The notes under the pieces: model-generated | Seen by the model: the letters and a program-made list of their open reading frames with translations, nothing else | The model's database searches: none | Told to the model about the DNA's origin: nothing | Position numbers and translations under genes: made by a program | Source of the DNA: a virus | IMG/VR virus record: IMGVR_UViG_3300037502_002453 | Coordinates: 1-41,245 of that record | Strand: one strand, 5' to 3' | Length of the DNA: 41,245 bases | In this document: piece by piece, positions 23,156 through 31,612 of the stretch | How the letters are laid out: each line of letters starts with the position of its first letter | How positions within the stretch are numbered: the stretch's first letter is position 1

Positions 23156-24141
23156 CCCGCCAAATCGCGCAGCGTGCGCTCCTGCCACGCCCCGCCCCAC
23201 GTCGGGTCATCCACCAACACCGGAATCTCGCGCAAATCAAACACCCCCCGCTGCCACGCCAGATACCGCCCCCGGCCCAACATCGCCCGCTGCGTCGCCC
23301 CATCCTGTCGCGCGAACCACTGTTCCCCCGTCTCCCACGCCGCCGGGGATACCCGGCTCTCGCGACTGGGGACTTGCGTGCAACGGCCCAGGACATGCTC
23401 CTGAAACGCCACGTCCATCGGGAACCACTGCCCGTCCATCATCAGGCACGCCATACAGGTTCTGGGGCTGTGAGACGCCACGCGCCGATACCCCGGCACG
23501 CCCGCTGCCCGGTACTGTTGCTGCGTCACATCCCGGTACACCCGCGCCGTCTCCGTGCGCGCAATCGTAATCAGCCGCGTCAGGTTGCGGTCTTGCGCCT
23601 GGCGCATGGCCTGCGCCGTCCGCACCGGGTTCCAACCCAACGCCGTCCCCCGCACCAACGCCTCTCCCACCGCCCCCGCATTGCGCCCCCACGCCTCGCG
23701 CAGCAGCCGACCCAGCGGCGTCCCCGCGCCCGTGTTGCCGACCATCCCCGCCACCGCCTCAAACGCCAGCCGGTCAAACTGCGCCGCCACCCCGCCGGCC
23801 AACGCCGACGCCGCCTCCTGGCTGTGCATCAACCCCAAGCGCACCATCGCCGCCTGCCCCGTCTCGATCTCGCTCACCACCCCCGGCAGCAGCTCCCGCT
23901 GTCGCGCGTCAATCTGCCCCAGCAACGCCTGATAGCGCGCCAGCCGTGACACATGCCACATCGTCACAGGTCGCCCCGCCCCCTGCAACATTGCCACCTC
24001 TGCCGCCACCGCCTCAAACTCCGACGCCAGCGCACGCGTCGCATCCGCCCACGCCCGCGCCATGCCCAGGGCCACCGTGCGGTCTTGCTGGTCAAGCAGC
24101 ATCCGATGGCGGCGGATGAGTTCAATCACTTCGGCCATCAT
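23152..24141 (-). CDS. MuF-like minor head protein
   Basis: 329 residues from the first of two adjacent ATG codons (24141), preceded by GGAAGGGGGG. The C-terminal half is the MuF / SPP1 gp7 domain: TIARTETARVYRDVTQQQY, then SPRTCMACLMMDGQWFPMD and HVLGRCTQVP, with the paired Cys and His typical of the family. It follows the portal gene (one small gene between), as in SPP1-like phages. A few copies are packed in the capsid and act in DNA delivery or assembly. Confidence 0.93.
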   Translation of the reverse strand: MMAEVIELIRRHRMLLDQQDRTVALGMARAWADATRALASEFEAVAAEVAMLQGAGRPVTMWHVSRLARYQALLGQIDARQRELLPGVVSEIETGQAAMVRLGLMHSQEAASALAGGVAAQFDRLAFEAVAGMVGNTGAGTPLGRLLREAWGRNAGAVGEALVRGTALGWNPVRTAQAMRQAQDRNLTRLITIARTETARVYRDVTQQQYRAAGVPGYRRVASHSPRTCMACLMMDGQWFPMDVAFQEHVLGRCTQVPSRESRVSPAAWETGEQWFARQDGATQRAMLGRGRYLAWQRGVFDLREIPVLVDDPTWGGAWQERTLRDLAG

Positions 24142-24325
24142 CCCCCCCTTCCACCACAATACGCGTCTCTGCCGCCACCAACCACCCCGCCACGCTCAGC
24201 AGCCGCAGCGCCAACCACAACCGCAGCCGCAGCGCCCAAATCCCCCGCACATCCACCGTCACCGCCGCCACCCTGTTCTCCCGCCACACCCGCACCGCAC
24301 TCACCCGAAAATAGCTATGCTCCAT
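24122..24325 (-). CDS. Small probable membrane protein
   Basis: 67 residues from the ATG at 24325, three bases after the portal stop. A hydrophobic, Leu/Arg-rich segment (ALRLRLWLALRLLSVAGWLVAA, about 31-52) may be a membrane or amphipathic helix. Its end overlaps the MuF start by 20 bases. No family recognised; coding is supported mainly by the packing of genes here. Confidence 0.55.
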   Translation of the reverse strand: MEHSYFRVSAVRVWRENRVAAVTVDVRGIWALRLRLWLALRLLSVAGWLVAAETRIVVEGGDDGRSD

Positions 24326-24328
24326 CGC

Positions 24329-25777
24329 CTACGCCTCCCCGTCCGCGTCCGCTTCCCCGGCATCATCCCCGGCCCGCGCCGCCGCCCGGTTCGCATTGCT
24401 CTCCGCCGCCGCCATGTACGCCGACGCCAGCGACGCCTGCCGCTGTTCCTGCGCCGCCTGGTCTTCCTCCAGCGCGGCCAACTCCGCATCGCTCCAGCCC
24501 TGCCGCCGCAACGCCGTCACCAGCGGCATCCCCGCCTCGACCAGCGTCTTCACAGTCGCCGCGTCGTCCTCCGGCGTCGAAGTCCCCGCCGCGCCCCACA
24601 CCACGTCGATGTCCGTGGCATCCACCTCGCCGCCGCCCGTCATGCGCAGCAGCCAGCGCAGCACCGCCCGCCACGCCGGTTCCCAGCGCGCCATGTACCG
24701 CTCCGCCTTTTTCACCAGCGGAGCCTCCAGCGCGCGCAAAGCGGCCCCGCTCGGCACATCCCCGCTGGCTTGCAGCAGCGCGCGCGGAATCCCCGCCACC
24801 GTCGCAATCGTGTTCGCGCTGCGTTCAATTGCCGCCAGATAATTGCCCAGGTCGGTCGCGCTGAACTCGCCCACCGTCGTCGGCTGCTCGCCGTCCATTC
24901 CCGCAGGCAAGCTCCAAATCTCATTCGGCGCATTGCGGAACCGCTGATTCCCCGCCATCTGCGAAATGATGTACCGCTGGCGAAACGCCCCAAACTCCGC
25001 CGCAATCATCATGTCCGCCAACACCTTGTTGAGCTGCGCCTGCAACGGAATGATGTTGACCAACTCCGACACCACCGCCCGCTGCTCGCGCCGGATGTGG
25101 AACACGGGAATCTCCCCCCACGGGTTCGCCTCCACCGGCGCAGCGGGCAGCGGCTGGAACGCCGCTGCGTGCATCACCTCGGCGCGCCGCGTGTTCGCCA
25201 CATAGTGTTCCAAGCGGTCGGGGTAGTAGAGCGTCAACCGCGCCCGCAGCTGGTTCGTCCCCACCAACTCGTCCCACCATTTTGCCGCCATGCGCGCCAC
25301 CCGCGGCCGCGCCGGGTCATAGAACATGTGGCACAGGCGGCTGTCGTTGTAATACGCCTCCGGCGTGCCATCCTCAGCCACCCCGCAGACAACAAACGCC
25401 TCCCCCGTCACCAGCGCGCACAAATGCGCGTCCACACTGTCCAAGTCCAGCCCGCTGTCACGCCACAACGCCAACAGCGCATCGCCCCGTCGCCCATCCT
25501 CCCCCACGGCGAAGCCCGCGATGGCAATGCGATCCAACACCGCATCCACCACCACATTGCACCAGTTCTCATTGAACGCTGCGTCGATCTCCCCAAAAAT
25601 CTCGCGCAGCTTGCTCGCGTTGTACACAATCGGATGCGCGCCGTTGTAGTACGACCACAGCAGATCGTACTGCTCCTGCTTGCCCCGCAGATACGCATAC
25701 GCCAGTTCCACGTCCGTCGCCCTGGCGGTCGTATACCCTGCCAGCAGCGCGCTTCCCGTCGCCGTCACAATCGCCAT
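24329..25777 (-). CDS. Portal protein, SPP1 gp6 type
   Basis: 482 residues. Recognisable parts are QEQYDLLWSYYNGAHPIVYN near the start, NENWCNVVVDAVLDRIAIAGF (about 69-89), ALVTGEAFVVCG, and the stem/clip region with LQAQLNKVLADMMIAAEFGAF, followed by a long C-terminal crown helix. This matches SPP1-type portals (PF05133). Twelve copies would form the DNA channel at one capsid vertex and dock the terminase. It lies between large terminase and MuF. Confidence 0.94.
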   Translation of the reverse strand: MAIVTATGSALLAGYTTARATDVELAYAYLRGKQEQYDLLWSYYNGAHPIVYNASKLREIFGEIDAAFNENWCNVVVDAVLDRIAIAGFAVGEDGRRGDALLALWRDSGLDLDSVDAHLCALVTGEAFVVCGVAEDGTPEAYYNDSRLCHMFYDPARPRVARMAAKWWDELVGTNQLRARLTLYYPDRLEHYVANTRRAEVMHAAAFQPLPAAPVEANPWGEIPVFHIRREQRAVVSELVNIIPLQAQLNKVLADMMIAAEFGAFRQRYIISQMAGNQRFRNAPNEIWSLPAGMDGEQPTTVGEFSATDLGNYLAAIERSANTIATVAGIPRALLQASGDVPSGAALRALEAPLVKKAERYMARWEPAWRAVLRWLLRMTGGGEVDATDIDVVWGAAGTSTPEDDAATVKTLVEAGMPLVTALRRQGWSDAELAALEEDQAAQEQRQASLASAYMAAAESNANRAAARAGDDAGEADADGEA

Positions 25778-25788
25778 GCCGCCCTCCC

Positions 25789-27192
25789 CTATCCCTGATA
25801 ACTGAACCCCGCCCGCGGCTGAGGCCGTGCCAATTTCGCAAACGCGCCGCTGAGCGCATCCACCTGGTCGTCGTGTTTGCCCTGGGGAAACACGGTCAAC
25901 TCATCCAAAAACGCCCCGTTCCACGCCCCCCGCACCAGCTTGACGTTGCGCGCCTCGCACTGCGCGGCCAGCGGCATGGCCCGCGTCGCCTTGTCCCCCG
26001 TCACCCGCTCAGCGCGCACCGTAAAGCCTGCCAGCGCGCGGATAGTCGCCTGCGCGCTCTCCTTGCCGCCGCTGCCCGGTTCCTGCTCCACCCACACCGG
26101 CACGCCGGTTCCGTCCATTTCCGCCGTCTGGCGGATCACCCGTTCCCGTTGCAGCGCGCTCCACTGCCCCCGCGCCACATCGCAAACGTAGTACATTCCG
26201 TCGCCGTCCACCGCCAACAGTACGCCCGCGGTGTAGTCGCCGTCGCCCTCCGTCCCCGCCTTGTCCCAATAGCGCACCCGGCGCGCCGTGGCCGGGGCCG
26301 CCTGCACCACGTCAAACCACTCGCGGCGAAACATGCCGCCCTCCGCGGGCATGGGCCGCTGCTGATAGAGCGACGCAAACGACGCGCTGCCCAGCACCGT
26401 GCGGATGCGCGCCAGGTCGCCCACGTCGAAGCGGTCAGGCCACAACGCCGCCCCCGGCTCCCGGCCCAGCGCGTCGCCGTCCTCGGCCAACGCGGGCAGG
26501 TTGACGACCTCCCAATTGCCCGCGTCCTCGCTCTCCAGGATACGCCCCGCCAGGTCGTCGGCGTGCCAGCGGGTCATGATCAGAATCACGGCCCCGCCCG
26601 GCTCCAAGCGCGTGTACAGGTCGTCGCGATACCAGTTCCACACCCGGTCGCGGTACGCCGCGCTGTTGGCCTCCTCGCGCGACTTCACTGGGTCGTCGAC
26701 GACCACTAGCGACGCGCCCTGGCCCGTAACCCCACCGCCCACGCCCACGGCGCGAAAGACACCGCCCGCGCGCGTCATCCACTGCGCGGTCGCCTTGCGC
26801 TCGTCGTCTAGCTCCAACACGTCGCGGGCGATGCGCCGGGAGGCGCGGCTGAACGTTTCGGCCAACGTCTGGTTGTACGCGCCGACGATCACCGACATGC
26901 GCGGGTTACGCGCCAACCGCCACACCGGGTAGCGCACCGTGGCAAGCTGCGACTTACCGTGGCGGGGGGGGAGGAACAGCATCAGCCGCCGCAACTCGCC
27001 GCGCTCCATCGCCTCTAGCCGCTGTCGGATGTACGCCAGGTGCGGCACGTCCCACGCCATGTCCGGCGACACGCCGCGCAGCCAATCGCCAAACGAAGCC
27101 CGCGCCCGCTCGCGCCGCCGCAACTCAAGCAGCGCGGCGGCCTTAGCCTTCAATGATGCGCTTAAGTTCGTCGTCGGATAGCTGGCTAACAT
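25789..27192 (-). CDS. terL: Terminase large subunit
   Basis: 467 residues. The ATPase domain has Walker A PPRHGKS (75-81), Walker B LVVVDDP (162-168) and coupling motif TRWH (207-210). The RNase-H-like nuclease has Asp in VRYWDKAGTEGDGDYTAG, Glu in VWVEQEPGSGG and the final acidic motif KHDDQVDALSGAF. The ATG at 27192 overlaps the small-subunit gene by 50 bases; a TTG start inside its last codons would reduce this. The enzyme pumps DNA into the procapsid and cuts it. With an SPP1-like portal, headful packaging and circular permutation are likely. Confidence 0.95.
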   Translation of the reverse strand: MLASYPTTNLSASLKAKAAALLELRRRERARASFGDWLRGVSPDMAWDVPHLAYIRQRLEAMERGELRRLMLFLPPRHGKSQLATVRYPVWRLARNPRMSVIVGAYNQTLAETFSRASRRIARDVLELDDERKATAQWMTRAGGVFRAVGVGGGVTGQGASLVVVDDPVKSREEANSAAYRDRVWNWYRDDLYTRLEPGGAVILIMTRWHADDLAGRILESEDAGNWEVVNLPALAEDGDALGREPGAALWPDRFDVGDLARIRTVLGSASFASLYQQRPMPAEGGMFRREWFDVVQAAPATARRVRYWDKAGTEGDGDYTAGVLLAVDGDGMYYVCDVARGQWSALQRERVIRQTAEMDGTGVPVWVEQEPGSGGKESAQATIRALAGFTVRAERVTGDKATRAMPLAAQCEARNVKLVRGAWNGAFLDELTVFPQGKHDDQVDALSGAFAKLARPQPRAGFSYQG

Positions 27193-27538
27193 TTAGGTTC
27201 CCGCTATGTTCCGTGCGCGTCGGCGCGTCCAGCCCAAGCAGCTTGGCGCGTCGCTCCATGACGCGCAGCGCACGGTCAATCGCGCCGTGGTTGCCCGCGC
27301 TCACGTCCCGCCACAACGCGCGCAACATCACGTCTAGCCGTTCCACCTCCAGCGCGCGCACGTCGTCAGCCGGTTCTTGCAACGTCAATTTGAGCGCAGC
27401 CGCTACGTCACGGTGAGCCTGTGTTACGCTGCACCCCAGCGTTTCCCCGATGCGCCGGTAATCGTAGCCCGCTTTGCGTAGCTCAAGAGCCTTGAGCTTG
27501 CGATCATGCGATTTTACGGCGCGTGTCTGCGATCTCAT
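27143..27538 (-). CDS. terS: Terminase small subunit
   Basis: 131 residues. The N-terminal helix-turn-helix reads KALELRKAGYDYRRIGETLGCSVTQAHRDVAAAL (about 15-48), followed by helices for oligomerisation (VERLDVMLRALWRDVSAGNHGAIDRALRVMERRAKLLGL) and a short tail. This is the usual form of a DNA-recognising small terminase. It lies immediately upstream of terL and two bases after the ParB-methyltransferase gene. Confidence 0.88.
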   Translation of the reverse strand: MRSQTRAVKSHDRKLKALELRKAGYDYRRIGETLGCSVTQAHRDVAAALKLTLQEPADDVRALEVERLDVMLRALWRDVSAGNHGAIDRALRVMERRAKLLGLDAPTRTEHSGNLNVSQLSDDELKRIIEG

Positions 27539-27540
27539 AG

Positions 27541-28764
27541 TTACACCTCAGAGCGGGCTGCCGGAGTTGTAATCTGCTCCAGTGTTGGCGTCTTTCCCGT
27601 CGCCGTCGCCCACCGCTCCAACGCCACCGCCACATACCCCGGCGCAATCTCCACCGCCCGACACCGCCGCCCCAACGCCTCGCACGCCAACAACGTCGTC
27701 CCGCTGCCGGAGAATGGATCGAAAACATCGCCAGCCGTGCAATTCGCTATCAACAAACAAATCCAGTCGATAGGTTTGCTGTGATTGTGTTCCGATTTTG
27801 CGTGCAATTGCGTGATAGGATGTGAAAATACATCAGACAGATGCTTGCCCCGTGGATCAGGAATGAACGTATATTCGCCCCTCGTATTCCAAACCGTTCG
27901 CTGTTCTCCGCTGTCGCCATAATGCCAGCCGTCAAAATTGTATTTCTCGATGTTGCCGTACCAGCAACAATGCTTTGATCGGCGCAACGGGCGATTTGGC
28001 GTATACCAAGATGAAATACAATCCCACGCAAATAACCAAGTTGGCGATCCGTACCGATCAACAACTTTGCCAACAGTAGCGCCATCGCAAAATGCCAACA
28101 CGGAGTCATAACCGATAATAGCCGCTGGCATCGCGTCCCATTCCGGATCAAATATCAATGTATTTGCCTTCTCCCCCCCCATCAATCGCGCCACCACCGC
28201 CCCATCCGTGCAGTCCCCGCAGATCAACCGATGCGCCCCCAACTCCCACAACTGCCCCGGCTCTACTCCCCACTTTTGACGCAATTCCTCGGCGCGGTCA
28301 ACTTGCGGCTCAACGTCCCCCACCGCCTTGTTGTCTGTCTTGTACAGCCCCGCATCCTCGGCCAACGCTGCCAACATCTCCTGCACAGCCGCCTCGCCAC
28401 TGTTGACGCTAGACAGCAGCGCGTCCAGGGCCGCGGCGTCGGCGTCCGCCATCGCTGCCAGCGGGTCGTGGGTGGCAAGGATGTAGTCCGCCTCCGCGTC
28501 GTCAACGTCTAGCACCAACACGGGCCACTTTTGCGGCGCGGCGTCCCGGCGCAGATGGCCGTCAATGACGGTGAGCTTGCCGCCGTTGCGCTCGCTGCGA
28601 TAGGCCAGGATTGCCCCGGCAATGCCCACGTCGGACAGCACGCCACGCAGCGCGTCGACTTGCGCCTTGCCGTGGTTGCGCCAGTTGCCCGGATGCGGCT
28701 CTAGGCTCTGCGCGTCGTGGTATTCCAAGCCGATGATACGATCTCGGTAGTTAACTGTTTTCAT
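27541..28764 (-). CDS. ParB-like / DNA methyltransferase fusion with foreign central segment
   Basis: 407 residues. Residues 8-100 are a ParB/sulfiredoxin-type domain (LEPHPGNWRNHGKAQVDALR, VIDGHLR). The rest is an SAM-dependent DNA methyltransferase of the N4/N6 beta type: AdoMet motif DVFDPFSGSGTT (346-357) near the C-terminus and motif IV before it. Motif IV reads FDPEWD (205-210) where DPPY is expected. Residues about 199-347 are encoded by markedly AT-richer DNA (27722-28170) than their surroundings, so the catalytic/target-recognition part was probably swapped in from elsewhere. It is upstream of terS. It may protect phage DNA from restriction. Confidence 0.88.
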   Translation of the reverse strand: MKTVNYRDRIIGLEYHDAQSLEPHPGNWRNHGKAQVDALRGVLSDVGIAGAILAYRSERNGGKLTVIDGHLRRDAAPQKWPVLVLDVDDAEADYILATHDPLAAMADADAAALDALLSSVNSGEAAVQEMLAALAEDAGLYKTDNKAVGDVEPQVDRAEELRQKWGVEPGQLWELGAHRLICGDCTDGAVVARLMGGEKANTLIFDPEWDAMPAAIIGYDSVLAFCDGATVGKVVDRYGSPTWLFAWDCISSWYTPNRPLRRSKHCCWYGNIEKYNFDGWHYGDSGEQRTVWNTRGEYTFIPDPRGKHLSDVFSHPITQLHAKSEHNHSKPIDWICLLIANCTAGDVFDPFSGSGTTLLACEALGRRCRAVEIAPGYVAVALERWATATGKTPTLEQITTPAARSEV

Positions 28765-28804
28765 ACCTCCACCCTACCCCCTTTGCCTTGCCGCCCCGCC
28801 AAAC

Positions 28805-29080
28805 CTACCACGGCAAATCCTGTGCGCTGACCTCGCCGATACCCCACACCAGCCGATTGTGCGGCCCCGACACGCAGCGCAGCGGCACATGCTCGCTGGC
28901 CGCCAGACGGTCAAGCATCCCCCACGCCCCGTTCTCCGTCAGCCCCGTTAGCTCCGCCACCTGGCGCGTCGTGAACCAGCGCCCCAGGGCCATGAGGTAA
29001 ACCACGCGGGCCACCCGCAGCGTCACCGTGTCAGGTGCGTCGTCTGTTGCCGCCACCGTCACCCCCGTCGCCACAATCAC
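28805..29080 (-). CDS. Winged-helix protein
   Basis: 91 residues. Residues about 22-75 form a winged helix: RVARVVYLMALGRWFTTRQ, then VAELTGLTENGAWGMLDRLA and a basic wing. The GTG start at 29080 overlaps the upstream stop (GTGA). It is the last gene of the leftward replication/accessory operon; a local regulator of phage genes is plausible. No ligand-binding part is visible. Confidence 0.75.
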   Translation of the reverse strand: MIVATGVTVAATDDAPDTVTLRVARVVYLMALGRWFTTRQVAELTGLTENGAWGMLDRLAASEHVPLRCVSGPHNRLVWGIGEVSAQDLPW

Positions 29081-29193
29081 GCGCCCGCGTTGCGCAGCAG
29101 CGCGTCAATGTCGGCGTCATCCCACAGCCACAGCCACGCCGCCCGCGTCATGTCGTCCCCGTCCACATGGTACGCCGCACGCTGCTCGCTCAC
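29077..29193 (-). CDS. Very small acidic protein (38 residues)
   Basis: A 38-codon frame with GTG start at 29193 inside the upstream stop (GTGA) and a stop that overlaps the next GTG (GTGA). The product reads SEQRAAYHVDGDDMTRAAWL near the start and ends DIDALLRNAGA; Trp-rich and helical. Overlap at both ends is the main evidence that it is real. Function unknown. Confidence 0.65.
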   Translation of the reverse strand: MSEQRAAYHVDGDDMTRAAWLWLWDDADIDALLRNAGA

Positions 29194-29408
29194 GCCTGCA
29201 CCCCCTGTCGCCGCAGTTCCTCGCGCACAGCCTCCCGCACGTCGGCGCGCGCCGACACATACACCGTGCGCCCGTGGCTCAGCGCGTCCACGATCTCATC
29301 CAGCTTGGTCAACGTCACCATCGTCATCGGATGGTAGCGGCCTTCGTGCAGTTGGTTGTCCATCACGATCCACTCGTATGCGGGACTCGCGCCCCCGCCG
29401 ATTGCCAT
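29190..29408 (-). CDS. Hypothetical small protein
   Basis: 72 residues from the ATG at 29408, one base after the previous stop; a start at 29429 would overlap that gene. The sequence has a beta part (YEWIVMDNQLHEGRYHPMTMV) and a C-terminal helix (SARADVREAVREELRRQG). It is followed by a four-base overlap with the next gene. Not recognised. Confidence 0.68.
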   Translation of the reverse strand: MAIGGGASPAYEWIVMDNQLHEGRYHPMTMVTLTKLDEIVDALSHGRTVYVSARADVREAVREELRRQGVQA

Positions 29409-29409
29409 G

Positions 29410-29601
29410 CTAGTCGTCCCACCTTTCAATCATCTCCGTCACTGTCACGCCGGTACATTCCTCGCCCGACCATTTGCCTTGACTGGCATACACCGCCATG
29501 CGGACGCCACACCAAAACACTACCTCCCGCGGCATGTGCCACGCCAACCACTGCGCCAGCCGCACCCGCCATTCGGGCTTGTATTCCACGCGCTTGCCCA
29601 T
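29410..29601 (-). CDS. Hypothetical small protein
   Basis: 63 residues from the ATG at 29601 with an ideal Shine-Dalgarno (GGAGG) upstream; the longer frame to 29745 lies inside the preceding gene and is rejected. Basic and Trp-rich start (KRVEYKPEWRVRLAQWLAWH), then VVFWCGVRMAVYA. No family recognised. Spacing to both neighbours is one base. Confidence 0.68.
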   Translation of the reverse strand: MGKRVEYKPEWRVRLAQWLAWHMPREVVFWCGVRMAVYASQGKWSGEECTGVTVTEMIERWDD

Positions 29602-29602
29602 G

Positions 29603-29908
29603 TCACGCCTCCTGTGTCGGTTCGGGTTCGTCAAAGCCGGGGCGCGTCTGGTATGCGTTCCACAGCCACGCCTGTAACGCCTTGCGCGAAACGTCATCAA
29701 GCGTGCCCGCCATCGCCATTTCGACACAAGCCAGCACATAGCCATCCACTAGCACCGGCCAACGATTTTCGCCAAAGCCGGAAGCCTGTATCTCCTCCAG
29801 CATGGCAATAAACGCGGCCAAGTGCAGCCGCATGGCGCGCAAGTCGGTTTCGGCCTCATCTCGCGCTATCACGGCCTTCCAGTATTCGCTTTCTGGTGAT
29901 TCACCCAT
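29603..29908 (-). CDS. Hypothetical helical protein
   Basis: 101 residues from the ATG at 29908. Helical and acidic (ESEYWKAVIARDEAETDLRAM ...), without recognised domain. The frame extends upstream to 30226 only as low-complexity antisense-like sequence over the nuclease gene, so the shorter start is chosen. Part of the leftward accessory operon. Confidence 0.68.
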   Translation of the reverse strand: MGESPESEYWKAVIARDEAETDLRAMRLHLAAFIAMLEEIQASGFGENRWPVLVDGYVLACVEMAMAGTLDDVSRKALQAWLWNAYQTRPGFDEPEPTQEA

Positions 29909-29910
29909 GC

Positions 29911-30213
29911 TCACAGCCTCCAGTCTTGCGCCACTCGCGCCAACATTGCCGGGATGTCCTCCACCCGCGCCAGGATGTACACCGGCGCATCCTGCCATTC
30001 GCTGTGCCACCGCTGTTCGTCCGGCGTGAGCCTTTGCTTTGACGCCGCCTTGCCGCCGTCCTTGACTTCCACCAAAATCAGCAGCCCGCGATAGCACACC
30101 AGCAAGTCGGGCACGCCGCGCCCGATGGTATGCAGGTGCTGCACCTTGCAGCCCGCCTGCCGCAGCGCGCCGACGATGGCGGCCTGGTTCGCGTCCACCC
30201 GCGCCACTCTCAC
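29911..30213 (-). CDS. Small VRR-NUC-like PD-(D/E)XK nuclease
   Basis: 100 residues. The core matches small phage VRR-NUC nucleases: GRGVPDLLVCYRGLLILVEVKDG gives the catalytic Asp36 and the Glu49-Val-Lys51 pair; KQRLTPDEQRWH follows, as in this family. The GTG start at 30213 overlaps the upstream stop (GTGA) and has a G-rich Shine-Dalgarno; an in-frame ATG at 30237 is an alternative. Such enzymes resolve or nick branched DNA. It fits beside the replication genes. Confidence 0.86.
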   Translation of the reverse strand: MRVARVDANQAAIVGALRQAGCKVQHLHTIGRGVPDLLVCYRGLLILVEVKDGGKAASKQRLTPDEQRWHSEWQDAPVYILARVEDIPAMLARVAQDWRL

Positions 30214-30608
30214 GCGTCCCCCCCATCTTTCGGCCATTCGCCCGTCAGCAACCATCGCCACAGGGCGGCAATTTGCCCCGGCATCCCTGTGAAATAACCG
30301 TCGTCCATTTGGCTAAACTTGAATCCCCACACCCGCATCCACGCCACATGCAGCACGCCAACCAGGAAACACAGTTCCCGCTCCCCATATCGGATGCTCA
30401 TCTCCACGTTGCCGTCACCGTCCGTCGAAAAATGCGGTTCGTGCCACTCCAAGCCAGCCCAGGCAATCGATCTTTGCAGGCGGTGGGCAAAGTTTGCCGC
30501 GCGGTCGGCTGCCACAGGGTCAACGCCGTCAATGCCCATCGCCTCGCGGTACTTTTCCACGCTTGCGCTCATGGCGTCGATCTTGGCCTTCCACTCTTCA
30601 ATGCTCAC
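30210..30608 (-). CDS. Hypothetical protein
   Basis: 132 residues from a GTG (30608) that overlaps the stop of the methyltransferase gene (GTGA). The longer frame to 30668 is not needed. Helical start (SIEEWKAKIDAMSASVEKYRE), then a mixed part with WHEPHFSTDGDGNVEMSIRYG and a Trp-rich end. Not recognised. It ends in another four-base overlap, so it is translationally coupled on both sides. Confidence 0.7.
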   Translation of the reverse strand: MSIEEWKAKIDAMSASVEKYREAMGIDGVDPVAADRAANFAHRLQRSIAWAGLEWHEPHFSTDGDGNVEMSIRYGERELCFLVGVLHVAWMRVWGFKFSQMDDGYFTGMPGQIAALWRWLLTGEWPKDGGDA

Positions 30609-31612
30609 GCGTCGCCCCCTTCCAGACGAAACAGCGTGCGCCGCCCGATGCAATGCGGCGAGAACCATAGCCGCTCCTTGTGCCGGTTGGCCTCGTTTAT
30701 GCCGCCGATCGCCTTGCTGCTGCCATACGCCTTGTTCGCCGAGTAGCCAACCATGCGCCAGGTTGACGGCATGTGCGCGGCATGCTCATCTTCGTAGCCC
30801 GCCAACACAATGCGGTAGCGGGGATTGTCCCCGTTGGCAATGGCCCACTCCCTCACCGCGTGCGCCACGTCTAGGTCGTCTACGGCATACAAGTCGGCGG
30901 TGCGCCCCGCCGCGTTGCTGTACGGCGGGTCAAGAAACACCCCAACGCTGTCGCCGTAATTCAGCGCGCCGCCGGTGACGACGCGGCTCCAGTCGCCGCA
31001 CACCACGCGCACGTTGCGGAGGCGAGCCGCAAGTTCGCGCATGTAGGTGTAGAGCGCGCCCTGCCCCGCGTCGCCCAGGTGCGGTAGCTTCCGGTTGACG
31101 CCACGCCCCGCGTCGCCCAGGTGCGGTAGCTTCCGGTTGACGCCACGCCCCGCGTCGCCGTCAACCGGAAGCGACGCGATGGTTTCGTAAGTGTGCGGTC
31201 CTGTGCCGCTGCACCAGCCGGAGCCGATCCACGCGCAAATGCCCCACACCCACCAGCCCGCAATCTTGGCGTCGTACCAGTCGGGGTCGGCCTCCATGCC
31301 CGCCTGCATCCGCCGCTTGCCCTCATTGACCAGCCACAGGTGACGCGCAAACAGGTCGGTCTCGTTAACGGGCCAGTCGGCATAATGCACCACCTGGTCG
31401 GGGTCATGCGCGAGCGCGCGCCAAAAATTCGCAATGTACTGGTCGGCGTCGTTGACCGTCTCGGTCGTGCCCTTATGCCACGTCGGGCGGTCAAGCAGTA
31501 CGGCAAGGCTGCCCGCAAACGGTTCGACGTAGTGGTCCACGTCGCCCAACGCCTCCCACACCTGCGGCGCGACTTTGCGTTTGCCACCGAACCACGGGAA
31601 TGGAGCCTTCAC
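30605..31612 (-). CDS. Dam-type (D12 class) N6-adenine DNA methyltransferase
   Basis: 335 residues. The family motifs are clear: FPWFGGKRKVA (5-15), the AdoMet motif YVEPFAGS (28-35) and catalytic DPPY (228-231, in FLDPPYSN). It would methylate adenine in a short DNA site, probably against host restriction. Residues 152-182 hold a tandem 14-residue repeat (GDAGRGVNRKLPHL) encoded by two identical 42-bp units, inserted in the target-recognition region. The start overlaps the previous stop by four bases. The sequence specificity cannot be read from this. Confidence 0.93.
   Translation of the reverse strand: MKAPFPWFGGKRKVAPQVWEALGDVDHYVEPFAGSLAVLLDRPTWHKGTTETVNDADQYIANFWRALAHDPDQVVHYADWPVNETDLFARHLWLVNEGKRRMQAGMEADPDWYDAKIAGWWVWGICAWIGSGWCSGTGPHTYETIASLPVDGDAGRGVNRKLPHLGDAGRGVNRKLPHLGDAGQGALYTYMRELAARLRNVRVVCGDWSRVVTGGALNYGDSVGVFLDPPYSNAAGRTADLYAVDDLDVAHAVREWAIANGDNPRYRIVLAGYEDEHAAHMPSTWRMVGYSANKAYGSSKAIGGINEANRHKERLWFSPHCIGRRTLFRLEGGDA
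31064..31147. repeat. Two identical 42-bp tandem repeats inside the Dam-type gene
   Basis: Unit 1 (31064-31105) and unit 2 (31106-31147) are identical; 12 bases of a third unit follow to 31159. The segment 31129-31142 then pairs with 31159-31172 as a perfect 14-bp-arm inverted repeat. In-frame unit length (14 codons) allows copy-number change without loss of the reading frame. Confidence 0.93.

Noticed and set aside
29909-30226. N-terminal extension of the gene at 29603-29908
   Set aside because: It is a Gly/Arg-rich frame opposite in phase to the VRR-NUC-like nuclease gene, which has clear catalytic motifs.
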